Shown here: piece by piece, positions 1 through 9,689 of the stretch
How positions within the stretch are numbered: the first letter of the stretch is position 1
How the letters are laid out: every line of letters begins with the position of its first letter
DNA from: Branchiostoma floridae
Lineage: Eukaryota; Chordata; Leptocardii; Amphioxiformes; Branchiostomatidae
DNA: 20,327 bases
Direction of reading: 5' to 3'
NCBI RefSeq assembly: GCF_000003815.2
Contig: NC_049990.1
Coordinates: 596,233 to 616,559, forward strand
Translations under genes and position numbers: made by a program
The notes under the pieces: model-generated
The model's database searches: none
Told to the model about the DNA's origin: nothing
The model's input: the letters and a program-made list of their open reading frames with translations, nothing else

Positions 1-1175
1 ACAAATCTCTCAAGGACATCAAGAGTGGACAACCTCGCATCAACGACTTCAAAACTCTCAAGAACATCTAGAGCTGTCACACCCTCGCATCAACGTCATC
101 AAAACTCTCATGACCAACAACCTCGCATCAANNNNNNNNNNNNNNNNNNNNNNNNNNNNNNNNNNNNNNNNNNNNNNNNNNNNNNNNNNNNNNNNNNNNN
201 NNNNNNNNNNNNNNNNNNNNNNNNNNNNNNNTCTAGAGTGGACAACCTCGCATCAACGACTTCAAAACTCTCATGAACATCTAGAGCTGTCACAACCTCG
301 CATCAACGACATCAAAACTCTCATGAACATCTAGAGCTGTCAACCTCGCATCAACGACATCAAAACTCTCATGAACATCTAGAGCAGTCACAACCTCGCA
401 TCAACATCTAGAGCTGTCACAACCTCGCATCAACGACATCAAGACTCTCATGGACATCTAGAGCTGTCACAACCTCGCATCAACAACATCAAAACTCTCA
501 TGGACATCTAGAGCTGTCACAACCTCGCATCAACGACATCAAAACTCTCATGAACATCTAGAGCTGGCACAACCTCGCATCAACGACATCAAAACTCTCA
601 TGAACATCTAGAGCTGTCACAACCTCGCATCAACAACATCAAGACTCTCATGAACATCTAGAGCAGTCACAACCTCGCATCAACATCTAGAGCTGGCACA
701 ACCTCGCATCAACGACATCAAAACTCTCATGGACATCTAGAGTGGACAACCTCGCATCAACGACATCAAGACTCTCATGAACATCTAGAGCTGTCACAAC
801 CTCTCATCAACGACATCAACACTCTCATGAACATCTAGAGCTGGCACAACCTCGCATCAACGACATCAAAACTCTCATGGACATCTAGAGTGGACAACCT
901 CTCATCAACGACATCAAAACTCTCATGAACATCTAGAGCTGTCACAACCTCGCATCAACGACATCAAAACTCTCATGGACATCTAGAGCTGTCACAACCT
1001 CGCATCAACATCTAGAGCTGTCACAACCTCGCATCAACAACATCAAAACTCTCATGGACATCTAGAGCTGTCACAACCTCGCATCAACAACATCAAAACT
1101 CTTATGAACATCTAGAGCTGTCACAACCTCGCATCAACAACATCAAAACTCTCATGGACATCTAGAGCAGTTAGA
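1..1175. repeat. 50-bp minisatellite, block 1
   Basis: Tandem array of a 50-bp unit that begins acaacctcgcatcaac and carries an XbaI palindrome (tctaga) in every copy. Common variants are g/a in caacgacatc versus caacaacatc, gaacatc versus ggacatc, and tgtcacaacc versus the shorter gtggacaacc. Several units are only ~29 bp (near 391, 671, 996) because the stretch between two short aac/atc repeats is missing. The unit is not a multiple of three and carries stops, so it is not coding. The array runs off the left edge and contains an assembly gap, so copy number is a minimum. Confidence 0.97.
132..231. other. Assembly gap of 100 N
   Basis: Exactly 100 N inside the minisatellite, the conventional length for a gap of unknown size. 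The array may be longer than shown. Confidence 0.99.
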
Positions 1176-1473
1176 GTGGACAGCCTTGCATCAACAGCAT
1201 CATTCTTGCAATAATGGCATCGAAATCCTTGTGAGCTTTTTGATTTCTAGAAGAACAAAATATGAACTCATGATAACTTTGGTGAAGTTTTGAGACCGAC
1301 AATAGTTTGCCATCAAACTGCCAGTTTGCCATCAAACGTTTGAGAGAAAAGTGGCCTAAACTAACACCAGAAGTTCTAAGAAGAAGTGAAAAGTAAGATT
1401 AGAACTCCTCCATGCATGTACTGGAGATAGTACTACAGAAAACAAAGCCGTGCAGACAGACAGACATAACTGG
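1176..1473. repeat. Array flank, copy 1
   Basis: About 298 bp of non-tandem sequence between the two minisatellite blocks, starting gtggacagccttgcatcaac and ending gacagacagacataactgg. It is repeated with few changes at 2947-3234. This copy has a small extra internal duplication of 'gtttgccatcaaac'. The first ~25 bp still resemble a diverged minisatellite unit, so the flank seems to have grown out of the array edge. No coding potential is seen. Confidence 0.93.
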
Positions 1474-2946
1474 AACATCTAGAGCTGTCACAACCTCGCA
1501 TCAACGACATCAAAACTCTCATGAACATCTAGAGCAGTCACAACCTCTCATCAACAACATCAAAACTCTCATGGACATCTAGAGCTGTCACAACCTCGCA
1601 TCAACAACATCAAAACTCTCATGAACATCTAGAGCTGTCACAACCTCGCATCAACAACATCAAAACTCTCATGAACATCTAGAGCTGTCACAACCTCGCA
1701 TCAACAACATCAAAACCCTCATGGACATCTAGAGCTGTCACAACCTCGCATCAGCAACATCAAAACTCTCATGAACATCTAGAGCTGTCACAACCTCGCA
1801 TCAGCGACATCAAAACTCTCATGAACATCTACAGCTGTCACAACCTCGCATCAACAACATCAAAACTCTCATGGATCGGGGTATGATGAGCTCTGGGGCT
1901 CATGACATTGCGATACTCTCATGAACATCTAGAGCAGTCACAACCTCTCATCAACGACATCAAATCTCTCATGGACATCTAGAGTGGACAACCTCGCATC
2001 AACGACTTCAAAACTCTCATGAACATCTAGAGCTGTCACAACCTCGCATCAACGACATCAAAACTCTCATGAACATCTAGAGCTGTCACAACCCTGCATC
2101 AACGACATCAAAACTCTCATGGACATCTAGAGCTGTCACAACCTCGCATCAACGACTTCAAAACTCTCATGAACATCTAGAGCAGTCACACCCTCTCATC
2201 AACGACATCAAAACTCTCATGGACATCTAGAGTGGACAACCTCGCATCACAACATCAAAACTCTCATGGACATCTAGAGCTGTCACAACCTCGCATCAAC
2301 GACATCAAAACTCTCATGGACATCTAGAGCTGTCACAACCTCGCATCAACAACATCAAAACTCTCATGGACATCTAGAGCTGTCACAACCTCGCATCAAC
2401 AACATCTAGAGCTGTCACAACCTCGCATCAACGACATCAAAACTCTCATGAACATCTAGAGCTGTCACAACCTCGCATCAACGACATCAAAACTCTCATG
2501 AACATCTAGAGCTGTCAACCTCGCATCAACAACATCAAAACTCTCATGAACATCTAGAGCTGGCACAACCTCGCATCAACGACATCAAAACTCTCATTAA
2601 CATCTAGAGCTGTCACAACCTCGCATCAACGACATCAAAACTCTCATGAACATCTAGAGCTGTCAACCTCGCATCAACAACATCAAAACTCTCATGAACA
2701 TCTAGAGCTGGCACAACCTCGCATCAACGACATCAAAACTCTCATTAACATCTAGAGCTGTCACAACCTCGCATCAACAACATCAAAACTCTCATGAACA
2801 TCTAGAGCTGTCACAACCTCGCATCAACAACATCAAAACTCTCATGAACATCTAGAGCTGTCACAACCTCGCATCAACGACATCTAGAGCTGTCACAACC
2901 TCGCATCAACAACAACAAAACTGTCAAGGACATCTAGTGAGTCATT
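1474..2946. repeat. 50-bp minisatellite, block 2
   Basis: Continuation of the same 50-bp unit, starting immediately after 'ataactgg' of flank copy 1. It has about 28 units. An odd ~40-bp interruption with unrelated sequence (gatcggggtatgatgagctc and following) sits at 1873-1912. Short units again occur near 2385 and 2870. Neighbouring pairs of units recur as higher-order blocks: for example, 2507-2600 and 2660-2755 share the same sequence of variants including 'ctcattaacatc'. Confidence 0.97.
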
Positions 2947-3234
2947 GTGGACCACCTCACATCAACAGCATCAGCCTTGCACCAATGGTATCAAAACCCT
3001 CGCAAGCTTTTTGATCTCTAGAAGAACAAAACATTAACTCATGGTAACTTTGGTGAAGTTTTGAGACCGACAATAGTTCTGACAGTTTGCCATCAAACGT
3101 TTGAGAGAAAAGTGGCCTAAACTAACATCAGAAGTTCTAAGAAGAAGTGAAAAGTAAGATTAGAACTCCTCCATGCATGTACTGGAGATAGTGCTACAGA
3201 AAACAAAGCCGTGCAGACAGACAGACATAACTGG
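2947..3234. repeat. Array flank, copy 2
   Basis: Second copy of the flank at 1176-1473, ending at the same 'acataactgg'. After it comes unrelated sequence (cggcaatgac). Because the same flank follows both blocks, the duplication unit was minisatellite plus flank, with a period of about 1.77 kb. Confidence 0.93.
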
Positions 3235-3368
3235 CGGCAATGACTTTAACAACTAAAAACTATGCTTTTTACTTACTAACTGATAGATAGGATCCATGTT
3301 CCCAAAGTTTTGTTAACATTTTGTTGCATTTTTATTTGTTCAACCTAAAAAAAAGAAAGGCAAGAAAA

Positions 3369-3900
3369 GTTGTTGTTGTTGTTGTTGTTATATGGATATC
3401 CTGTGCTTGGGGAGAGCCACACCCCACGCACCTTGTTAAAGAACCCACCACACCTTTCGTTAAACAGAAGGGGCATGCCCGATGTGCGATGGTGCAAATC
3501 CTTCTGTCTGGAGTTTGGTGATTCACCACAAATCACCCGGATGGAAGCCTGACGAGCCTTCGTCTGGAAACAGCCACATGATTGACATCATTCACCCGGA
3601 CTCTCGGAGAGTAGTGACGTATCAGTCACTAATGTAATGGAGATCCAACCCAGACGAAACCATTTGTTGTCTTTATCTCATACTAAATGCTTGATAGCAG
3701 TTACTTAAAGAGTCTCTTAAAGGAAGCCAGAGTTGGGGCTGTGCGTAGATCTGGTGGTAGACCGTTCCAGATGGTGGGTCCACGGTAGGTGATGGGTCTT
3801 CTGAATGTGGAGTCTTGTGGCAACCAGCTTATTGCTTGTGCTTTGTCAGGAGGTTCTTGTGTTTTAGTCTCTGCAGTATATTGTGTGTCCATGTCTGTAC
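3369..3900 (-). mobile_element. LINE 3' end (CR1/L2-like), truncated
   Basis: Minus-strand remnant of a non-LTR retrotransposon. The 63-residue reading frame at 3701-3892 contains YRGPTIWNGLPPDLR and SFKRLF, the pattern typical of the extreme C-terminus of CR1/L2-type reverse-transcriptase proteins. Below it lies a ~310-bp untranslated tail containing, on the minus strand, a gggttctttaac...gtgtggctctcccc segment that I associate with amphioxus element tails. It ends in an (AAC)n run at 3369-3390, a usual 3' end for such elements. Only the 3' end is present: no catalytic RT motif remains, so it is dead. Confidence 0.75.
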
Positions 3901-3966
3901 CGGCTTGGAAGCCTGGGTTTTACCAAGATGCCTCCATCAACAAATAAGAATGAGTTTATCATATGT

Positions 3967-4190
3967 CATCACCATAACAACGTGACATCAACATAACAAC
4001 GTGTCATCACCATAACAACGTATCATCACCATAACAACGTATCATCACCATAACAGCGTGTCATCGCCATAACAATGTGTCATCACCATAACAACGTGTC
4101 ATCACCATAACAACTTGTCATCACCATAACAACGTGTCATCACCATAACAACGTGTCATCATCATAACAGCATCATCACCATAGCAACTG
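3967..4190. repeat. 19-bp tandem repeat
   Basis: About eleven copies of the 19-bp unit catcaccataacaacgtgt, with variants cgta, cgtga, cttg and catcgcc. The last copies decay into catcatcataacagc. It directly abuts the 5'-truncated edge of the LINE remnant. No stable coding frame. Confidence 0.95.
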
Positions 4191-4253
4191 CATCAGTACC
4201 AGGTTTTTCCAGTGTAACTGGAAAGGATGCTCGGGAGTCATGCTACCTAACTC

Positions 4254-4519
4254 GTGTACATCATCATCATTATCATTGGTCATCCTCTGAGTTTGACTTC
4301 CAGTCTGTCTTTCATCGCTGTGAGAAGTTTCAGGCCATCCAGACCAGTTTCTGACTCAATAAGTTTCTTCAGGGTTAGCCTTGGGCGACCAACACGTTTC
4401 TTAGAGAAAACAGGCGTCCAGAACAAAAGTCTTCCGGCTGGCTCTCTACTACGAGCCACATGACCGGCAAGGAGTAGCCATGTACATGTCAAAGTTCCTT
4501 CCCGCGCCTGATGGTGCAT
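4254..4519 (-). mobile_element. LINE reverse-transcriptase C-terminal fragment
   Basis: The minus-strand frame at 4280-4519 contains LLLAGHVARS, LLFWTPV and KKRVGRPRLTLKKLI followed by GLDGLKLLTAMKDR. This resembles the region downstream of the RT domain in several non-LTR retrotransposon families (WxGHVxR ... GRPxxTW pattern). The catalytic part is missing. At its lower edge it ends in an ATG/GAT-type microsatellite tail (gatgatgatg on the minus strand). It may be the 3' half of a composite with the tRNA-SINE directly above it. Clade not assigned. Confidence 0.65.
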
Positions 4520-4539
4520 AGGGCGGCGCCCATCTCCGT

Positions 4540-4772
4540 TTCAGTAGCCCTGGGCCACACAACTTTGTGCAATCACTACAGCAGGGGGCTAGTCCACTGG
4601 TAGTGGTGTGTATTCAACTTCCATACTCTTTCCCGAATGCTGAGTGCTAAGCAGAGAAAACAGTATGTACCATTTTTTTAAAGTCTTTGGTATGACTCGG
4701 CCTGGGATCCAACTCACGAGCTACCGAATGCAAGGTGAACACTCTACCTACTCGGCCATTGCAACGGTCAGT
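4540..4772 (-). mobile_element. tRNA-derived SINE, minus strand
   Basis: Read on the minus strand, 4772 down to about 4684 resembles a tRNA gene: the A-box-like TGGCCGAGTAGG (4747-4758), a 'gtgttcaccttgcattcgg' anticodon-arm-like stretch, and a degraded B box (gttggatccc). A non-tRNA body follows (around 4560-4680), and then conserved-looking 'gggcgccgccctatgc' sequence, which I recall from amphioxus repeats. The damaged B box and the body attached to it argue for a SINE rather than a working tRNA. The lower boundary with the LINE fragment is unclear. Confidence 0.65.
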
Positions 4773-5523
4773 CGTGTAGATGGATGGGTTAATTCAATCT
4801 CAAGAACTTCATTGCACAAGAATTGTACTAGGTGGAGCGTATGGCAGAATCTAAATAACTACAACCGTTCGCTGAGAATAATCCATCGTACAAAAGACTA
4901 GTGTGGGCTGGAAATGTGTTTCTACAATATTTGGTAGAATTTTTAATGTTACGGCATTTTTATGTAACACTAAAAGTATATGTACATCCATTCAAGATTG
5001 CGTTTGTAATTTTAGCGGTTGGTTTGGGGGGGGGGGGCGTAGTTAACGACAACAAGTTTCCAGCTGGCCTCTGCAGAGTAATGACATCATTGCAACGTTT
5101 TGCAAAAGTGTTTTGAATATTGACCAATAAATTCCCTAAAATCAGGAATTACATATGACAATACAGTCTATTTTATGTCTCACTCCAGTTGGAAACCAGA
5201 TACCCTGGGTGGGAAAAAAAAGTCGACCTAGAAAAACAGGACAATATACTTAAGTGGTAGTTATATATTACATTCATAGATTTCTTACTATGTGCCGCCG
5301 CCCCATTTAAACCCTGCACACGAAAGTAAAAAAAACTTTGTTAAAGTAGCATCATGAAGCTGCCCCTAACATACTTGATGACTCTCCCTTCTGAAATGTA
5401 CTTTTTTTTTTACTTTTGAACTCCTCGATTCTTCGTTTATTTTATTTGAAACCATCACAATGTGAGGGGACTAAACAGTTGTATAAACGCCTTTACCAGA
5501 TGGCGCTGAAACGTTACAGTAAT
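4773..5523. other. Intergenic, no gene seen
   Basis: AT-rich sequence without a convincing reading frame. It contains a 12-G run (5026-5037), an A run near 5213 and a T run near 5402. An 85-codon open frame across 4644-4901 runs through the SINE and has no recognisable domain. The ectodomain exon(s) of the downstream kinase were looked for here and not recognised. Confidence 0.6.
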
Positions 5524-5623
5524 NNNNNNNNNNNNNNNNNNNNNNNNNNNNNNNNNNNNNNNNNNNNNNNNNNNNNNNNNNNNNNNNNNNNNNNNNNNNN
5601 NNNNNNNNNNNNNNNNNNNNNNN
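5524..5623. other. Assembly gap of 100 N
   Basis: 100 N ending 12 bp before the first ATG of the kinase frame. That frame is open backwards to the gap edge, so the gap may hide 5' coding sequence, a splice acceptor, or the promoter. Confidence 0.99.
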
Positions 5624-5635
5624 TGGCAGCTGCGC

Positions 5636-6787
5636 ATGTGTGACGCCATGGACGGGGCGGACTGTGACCAATGGCAGACAAGCAGAGATGAACCGCTGCT
5701 CGAAATCCTGGTTTCACTAGGCTCCTTAGTCGTCCTTGTTGCCATAGTGATGGCAATACTCTACAAAACGGGCATTCTGGCTTGCTCCGCACCTGACACA
5801 GGCGAGGAGGACAAGATACTTTTCGAACTGAGGAAAATGGAGCAGGATCTAGCACAGAGCCTACAGCCGGGCTGGCTGGGACGTTGGGAGAAGAAGATCA
5901 AACATCTTACTCCTGGTCCACTGATAGGAGAAGGAATGTTTGGACTAGTCAGAAAAGGAAAACTGCGCACATTTGAGGGAGAGCTCGCCGTTGCCGCCAA
6001 GACAGTTCGCGTCGAGGACTCACAGTCCTACCGAGACTTCTACAGAGAAGCAGCCATTTTGGTAGCTGTGCACCAACAACGAGATGGCGATTATCGTGAG
6101 TCCAACATTGTTCGACTTGTGGGGCTCATCACCAAGTCTGCCGAAAAGTACATTCTTCTGGAATATGCCCCCAAAGGTGACCTCTTGGGTTTCCTACGAC
6201 GAATAAAAAACCACAATAAGGATGGTCTACTCGGAAACCTTCTTGGATACGCAGTCCACATAGCACGAGCTCTACAAGAGCTGGAACGCTTGAGAATCGC
6301 CCATCGTGACGTGGCCGCTCGCAACGTCCTCATCACTGCTGATGCCGTGGCCAAGTTGGCTGACTTTGGATTGGCTAGAGATGTCTACGCCACTACTCAG
6401 TATGTCCGATGCAACCGTCCAGGCATTGACGAACTCCTTCCGTTGAAGTGGATGGCGCTGGAGTCCATCGAGACCGGCGAGTACACCTGTCAGAGTGACG
6501 TCTGGTCCTTCGGCGTGCTGCTGTGGGAGATCGCCACGCTGGGGAAAGATCCGTACTACGATGGCAGGATGCAGCTGAGCTTTCTACAGATGGTGGGGAT
6601 TCTGAGGCAAGGAATACGGTTGGAGAAACCACCGGGATGTCCAGAGGACCTGTACCGACTGATGAGGTCGTGTTGGCGCGACGTTCCAGATACCAGACCG
6701 ACTCCAGAAGAGATAGAAGAGAGGCTGCTGCAACTGAGACGTGCACTGCTGCCACATGACGTCATTGAAATGGAGACTGTGGTGTAG
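5636..6787 (+). CDS. Membrane-anchored receptor-type tyrosine kinase (5' end uncertain)
   Basis: A 383-residue frame for a single-pass tyrosine kinase that phosphorylates proteins at the plasma membrane. Residues 1-20 are short and lack a signal peptide. A hydrophobic helix at ~21-43 is followed by a juxtamembrane stretch and a complete kinase domain (~90-370): glycine loop GEGMFG (98-103), VAAK lysine K122, helix-C Glu E138, HRDVAARN (223-230, the tyrosine-kinase form), DFG (243-245), activation-loop Y251 and Y256, and SDVWSFGVLLWE. The usual APE reads ALE; RET has AIE here, and the DVY...YVR activation loop is also RET/FGFR-like. The C-terminus ETVV fits a class I PDZ ligand. The kinase domain has no intron, unlike most animal RTK genes. 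The frame is open upstream into the gap, so the ectodomain may be missing. The ATG at 5648 (gccATGg) has a better start context than that at 5636. Kinase identity is firm; subfamily is not. Confidence 0.93.
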   Translation: MCDAMDGADCDQWQTSRDEPLLEILVSLGSLVVLVAIVMAILYKTGILACSAPDTGEEDKILFELRKMEQDLAQSLQPGWLGRWEKKIKHLTPGPLIGEGMFGLVRKGKLRTFEGELAVAAKTVRVEDSQSYRDFYREAAILVAVHQQRDGDYRESNIVRLVGLITKSAEKYILLEYAPKGDLLGFLRRIKNHNKDGLLGNLLGYAVHIARALQELERLRIAHRDVAARNVLITADAVAKLADFGLARDVYATTQYVRCNRPGIDELLPLKWMALESIETGEYTCQSDVWSFGVLLWEIATLGKDPYYDGRMQLSFLQMVGILRQGIRLEKPPGCPEDLYRLMRSCWRDVPDTRPTPEEIEERLLQLRRALLPHDVIEMETVV

Positions 6788-6815
6788 TTTTTATCGCTCT
6801 GGAATCTTGTAAATT

Positions 6816-6821
6816 AATAAA
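6816..6821 (+). promoter_or_regulatory. Poly(A) signal of the kinase gene
   Basis: AATAAA 29 bp after the stop codon, inside aattaataaaatacag, which would give a very short 3' UTR. A T/G-rich stretch (cttttgtttgcc) follows within 15 bp. Confidence 0.7.
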
Positions 6822-7385
6822 ATACAGCTTTTGTTTGCCATTCTTAAGAGGACAGTAACATTTTTGTAGAGTCTTCCTTATTTCGATATTTCATTCACTG
6901 ACTGTTGTTTTGAGGCGATTACTAAGTTTGAATTGAGAGCTGTACAGTATCTTGCTTGCTTTGCAGTGTACCAATTCCAACAGTAACATTGTGTTGTGTT
7001 GTGATGTTGTGATGGCTTGAGTGTTAAGATGTACATGCTACAAGCTTACTTAGACAATGATAAGCATTCAAAAATGTGGAGGGTACTAGTGATGCTTTGC
7101 AACATGATTTCCCAATTAGAATTATATATAACTTAACACATCATTCCTTCTTCCGTAATATGTTTAAAGTCAATTTGCAGTTTGAATCCAGTGTTGTGTC
7201 TATATTTCACTGATGTTGTAATTAATCGGTGAAGGTAAGAGACCGTTGAACTCTCGTTATTTCTTCTATTAAAATGCTTTGAATACTTAATGTAGCTTTG
7301 AATAGTAGTACTGGATAAGAATAATCTTAGCAGCCAGTAGTCGTATAAAACGCGTTACTTACTTTAAACCCGCAACAAACGTTGT
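6822..7385. other. Intergenic, nothing recognised
   Basis: AT-rich sequence between the kinase poly(A) signal and the first copy of the recurring module. No domain-bearing frame, tandem repeat or foldback was seen by eye. Confidence 0.55.
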
Positions 7386-7650
7386 TCAATAAACTTTGAC
7401 CTGACGTGTATTATAAAACCTGCATCATGATTTTATTTTACATCATGAACATTAATCTTAATATGAATATCCAGCCTCAGACAATCATCTCCTGCCTGTA
7501 CGTCAGACTAATCCTGGGTTGTTTGTCACACGCCATTACGGACCAGCTACCGACGGCCGCACCCTACACAACAACAGCCTGAGCCATTACGGACCAGCTA
7601 CCGACGGCCGCACCCTACACACCAGCACCTGGTGCCTGGGGCATTCTACT
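7386..7650 (+). repeat. Recurring module, copy A, with internal 51-bp tandem duplication
   Basis: From caataaactttgacctgac through cctcagacaatca to cacacgccattacgg, this segment is alignable over about 200 bp to 19886-20095 (copy D) in the same order and orientation. The stretch gccattacggaccagctacc through gcaccctacaca occurs twice here (7532-7570 and 7583-7621), with a period of 51 bp. Downstream, a GC-richer piece ends in tcaaag|gtatgt at ~7700, a plausible splice donor, so a non-coding first exon is possible. It could equally be a dispersed repeat; the sequence does not decide. Confidence 0.6.
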
Positions 7651-7843
7651 CAAGTTCCTGGCCAAGGTGCCGCCTGAAGCTGTTCTCAGTGGCTTCAAAG
7701 GTATGTTTCTGCCGGTGGATAAACATTTAAAGGTAATTCTGTTGTGCATACATTTGTTATATGTCTTAGCTTACCTGGTGCTGAATTCTCCAAGCAGAGG
7801 TTGTACAGAAGATTGTGACGTCCTCCAACTGTTGGCTGCCACG

Positions 7844-8192
7844 GTGAAAAATGCTTTATACTAACAGTTTTTTTATCCCGACATCTGCTTGTAGGTTATG
7901 TTACTCTTACAGTGGGGGACGGGTGCTGCGCCGTGATTGTTTGTTTGTTTGTTTGTTTGTTCTTTTTTCTGACTTCATGGTCTGCCATAACCGGAATTTC
8001 TGCAGATTGTTCATGCCATCTCTCTCTCACTGTGAAAAATGCTTACTAGCAGTTTTTTTATCCCAACATCTGCTTGAAGGTTTTGTTACTCTTGCAGTGG
8101 GGAACGGGTGCTGCGCCGTGATTGTTTGTTTGTTTGTTTGTTTTCTGACTTCATAGCGAGCCATAACCGGAATTTCCAGATTGATCATGTTA
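7844..8192. repeat. 188-bp tandem duplication with (TTTG)n
   Basis: Two copies (about 7844-8016 and 8032-8192) sharing gtgaaaaatgctt, cagtttttttatccc, acatctgctt, gacgggtgctgcgccgtgat and cataaccggaatttc. Each contains its own TTTG microsatellite (7939-7960 and 8123-8143). The copies differ at scattered bases, so the duplication is not recent. No coding function. Confidence 0.9.
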
Positions 8193-8444
8193 TGTCTCGA
8201 GGCCACAGTCCGGTTCTAATGTTTTCCGGCCTGTTGTGAAAAACATTCCCTCCCTCTAGGCTTCAAAAAATGGATACTCTCAACTTAAATCGTATTTGTC
8301 TACATCTATATTTTTGTATAAGCACATTATGATTTAGTGATAGCATGTATGCTATAGATTTAGTGGTATCCTAGATTTTTTGATCAATTGTTTTATTTTC
8401 TTCTGTTCACTATTAGCACTTCAGGGTTTTGTCCCTTTTTTTTC

Positions 8445-8680
8445 TTCTAAATAAGGTTCGTAGGGCCTGATGTTACCATCATGAAGATGAAGAGCGGCCC
8501 ATAGCGATAACTGTAGCAGCATTTCTTCTCCCTAAGTCAGAAACATCAAGCTTAGGCAAGCTTGACTTCACTGACTCAATAGGCGAAGCAGGGGTTACGA
8601 GGCTGCTCGGGAAATTGGCCGGAATGGTTTGATCCGCACACATCGCACCCACGCACATGTGGCAGGTTCTTTTACATTTA
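8445..8680. mobile_element. Dispersed-repeat fragment (SINE/LINE tail-like)
   Basis: The segment around cccatagcgataactgtagc ... aagtcagaaac ... cttgacttcactgactcaatagg ... cgcacccacgcacatgtggcaggttctttt looks like an interspersed repeat I recall from amphioxus noncoding DNA. No terminal repeats or coding frame are visible, so the class is not assigned. This is a memory-based call with no alignment. Confidence 0.4.
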
Positions 8681-8861
8681 GTTATTAAAACAATAGTAAA
8701 ACTAATGCATAAAGCCTACGTTAGAATATAAATGAAGATCATCAATTAGTTGAGATGAGAGTTACTAAGTGATTCATTTCTATACAAATGACAGTTTGTA
8801 AGAAAATGTCAGTTACAAAATTTGGAGATATAGAACATATTTATGAGACGTATTACACAAA

Positions 8862-8912
8862 AAGAGTAAAAAACACAAAATGAACATTCAAACAGCCAGC
8901 TTCAGACAATCA
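8862..8912 (+). repeat. Recurring module, copy B
   Basis: aaagagtaaaaaacac, about 20 bp of variable sequence, then cagccagcttcagacaatca. Copy C (9487-9530) has the same arrangement: a/g-rich gagtaaacaac followed by gccagcttcagacaatcaac. See the finding on the recurring module. Confidence 0.65.
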
Positions 8913-9025
8913 ACAGAAGTCAACCATATCATATGACCACAGTAATCTAAATCTGTTTGTTTCGCACTGCTGAAAGCAGAGGTTTGACCCCGGCGTTTTT
9001 GTCTGGCTTACTTTACGTCTGCCGG

Positions 9026-9117
9026 TCTGTATCTGTATCTGTATAGCCGGTATAACCACCCTTCGACGACGACAGCTTCGCAGGCACGCGGCGCGGCAGC
9101 AGCTGGTTATATTACAC
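9026..9117. repeat. GC-rich foldback-like dispersed element
   Basis: A tctgta microsatellite leads into agccggtataaccacc, then a GC-rich centre (cacgcggcgcggcagcagc), and ends in agctggttatatt, which is a partial inverted repeat of the start (ataacca/tggttat). The motif is familiar to me from amphioxus intergenic DNA. Possibly a miniature inverted-repeat element; no target-site duplication identified. Confidence 0.4.
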
Positions 9118-9486
9118 TGAACGATCCGTCACACCTAACTTTTGCACATCTATCTGCAAGCGTTCTTTAAAACTATCCAGAGAAGATGCCTCCGAAGAAG
9201 ATGCCGGTCTCCTATAACTGCTTTGTCTCCCCGTTTATTACTAACACTACATATATTGATAGTTTGCCTTTAGCCCTTCATGTTATAGTAGACCGACTAC
9301 ATGTAGGAACATGCAAAGAAATATCATCAAATCATTTCGACGGGAGTGAATATAGGTATAAACAAACCGTGTAGTCCAGAAATAGGCAGATGAACGTTGC
9401 TGGAAGAAGTTTTGCAATGCCCATTCATCTGTTGATTTCATCATCTAGAATGTGCAAACAAAGTCAGAAATACGTCGGCAAAAAAA

Positions 9487-9545
9487 GAGAGTAAACAACC
9501 TCCATATTAATATTCATTCGGCCAGCTTCAGACAATCAACACAAC
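9487..9545 (+). repeat. Recurring module, copy C (upstream of LRR gene)
   Basis: gagtaaacaacc ... attcattcggccagcttcagacaatcaac, ending about 145 bp before the LRR start codon. The remaining 9118-9689 interval has no recognisable gene. A 62-codon open frame at 9186 shows no domain. I see no clear TATA box next to the start. Because copies C and D both lie shortly upstream of a potential start codon on the same strand, a promoter role is possible. Confidence 0.55.
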
Positions 9546-9689
9546 CATTTCGCAAAACACGGTAAATTAACTGCTTGTTACACACTTTTCCAGTCGAGAT
9601 TTAGTTAAAAATTGACATCAAATTGCGATATATTGACTAGGTTAGGTTTTACAGACGACCTTCCTGTTCTGTTCAGTTGACAGAACACC

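Noticed and set aside
25-334. Short open frames across the minisatellite and gap
   Set aside because: They exist only because N bases are read as open codons and because the 50-bp repeat changes frame each copy.
1-2946. CRISPR-like array
   Set aside because: There are no distinct spacers: the whole 50-bp unit repeats with point variants, and the genome is animal.
3332-3552. Overlapping 60-66 codon frames on both strands with runs of V or N residues
   Set aside because: They are translations of the GTT/AAC microsatellite and the LINE tail.
4280-4519. 79-residue minus-strand protein as a host gene
   Set aside because: The GHVxR and GRPxLT patterns match retrotransposon C-termini and the fragment has no catalytic region or gene structure.
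5026-5037. G run as a G-quadruplex regulatory element
   Set aside because: A single homopolymer tract of 12 G without flanking G tracts; more likely a microsatellite-type run.
9186-9374. 62-codon frame starting MPPKKMPVSYN
   Set aside because: Good-looking start but no hydrophobic signal, domain, or downstream exon that I could connect.
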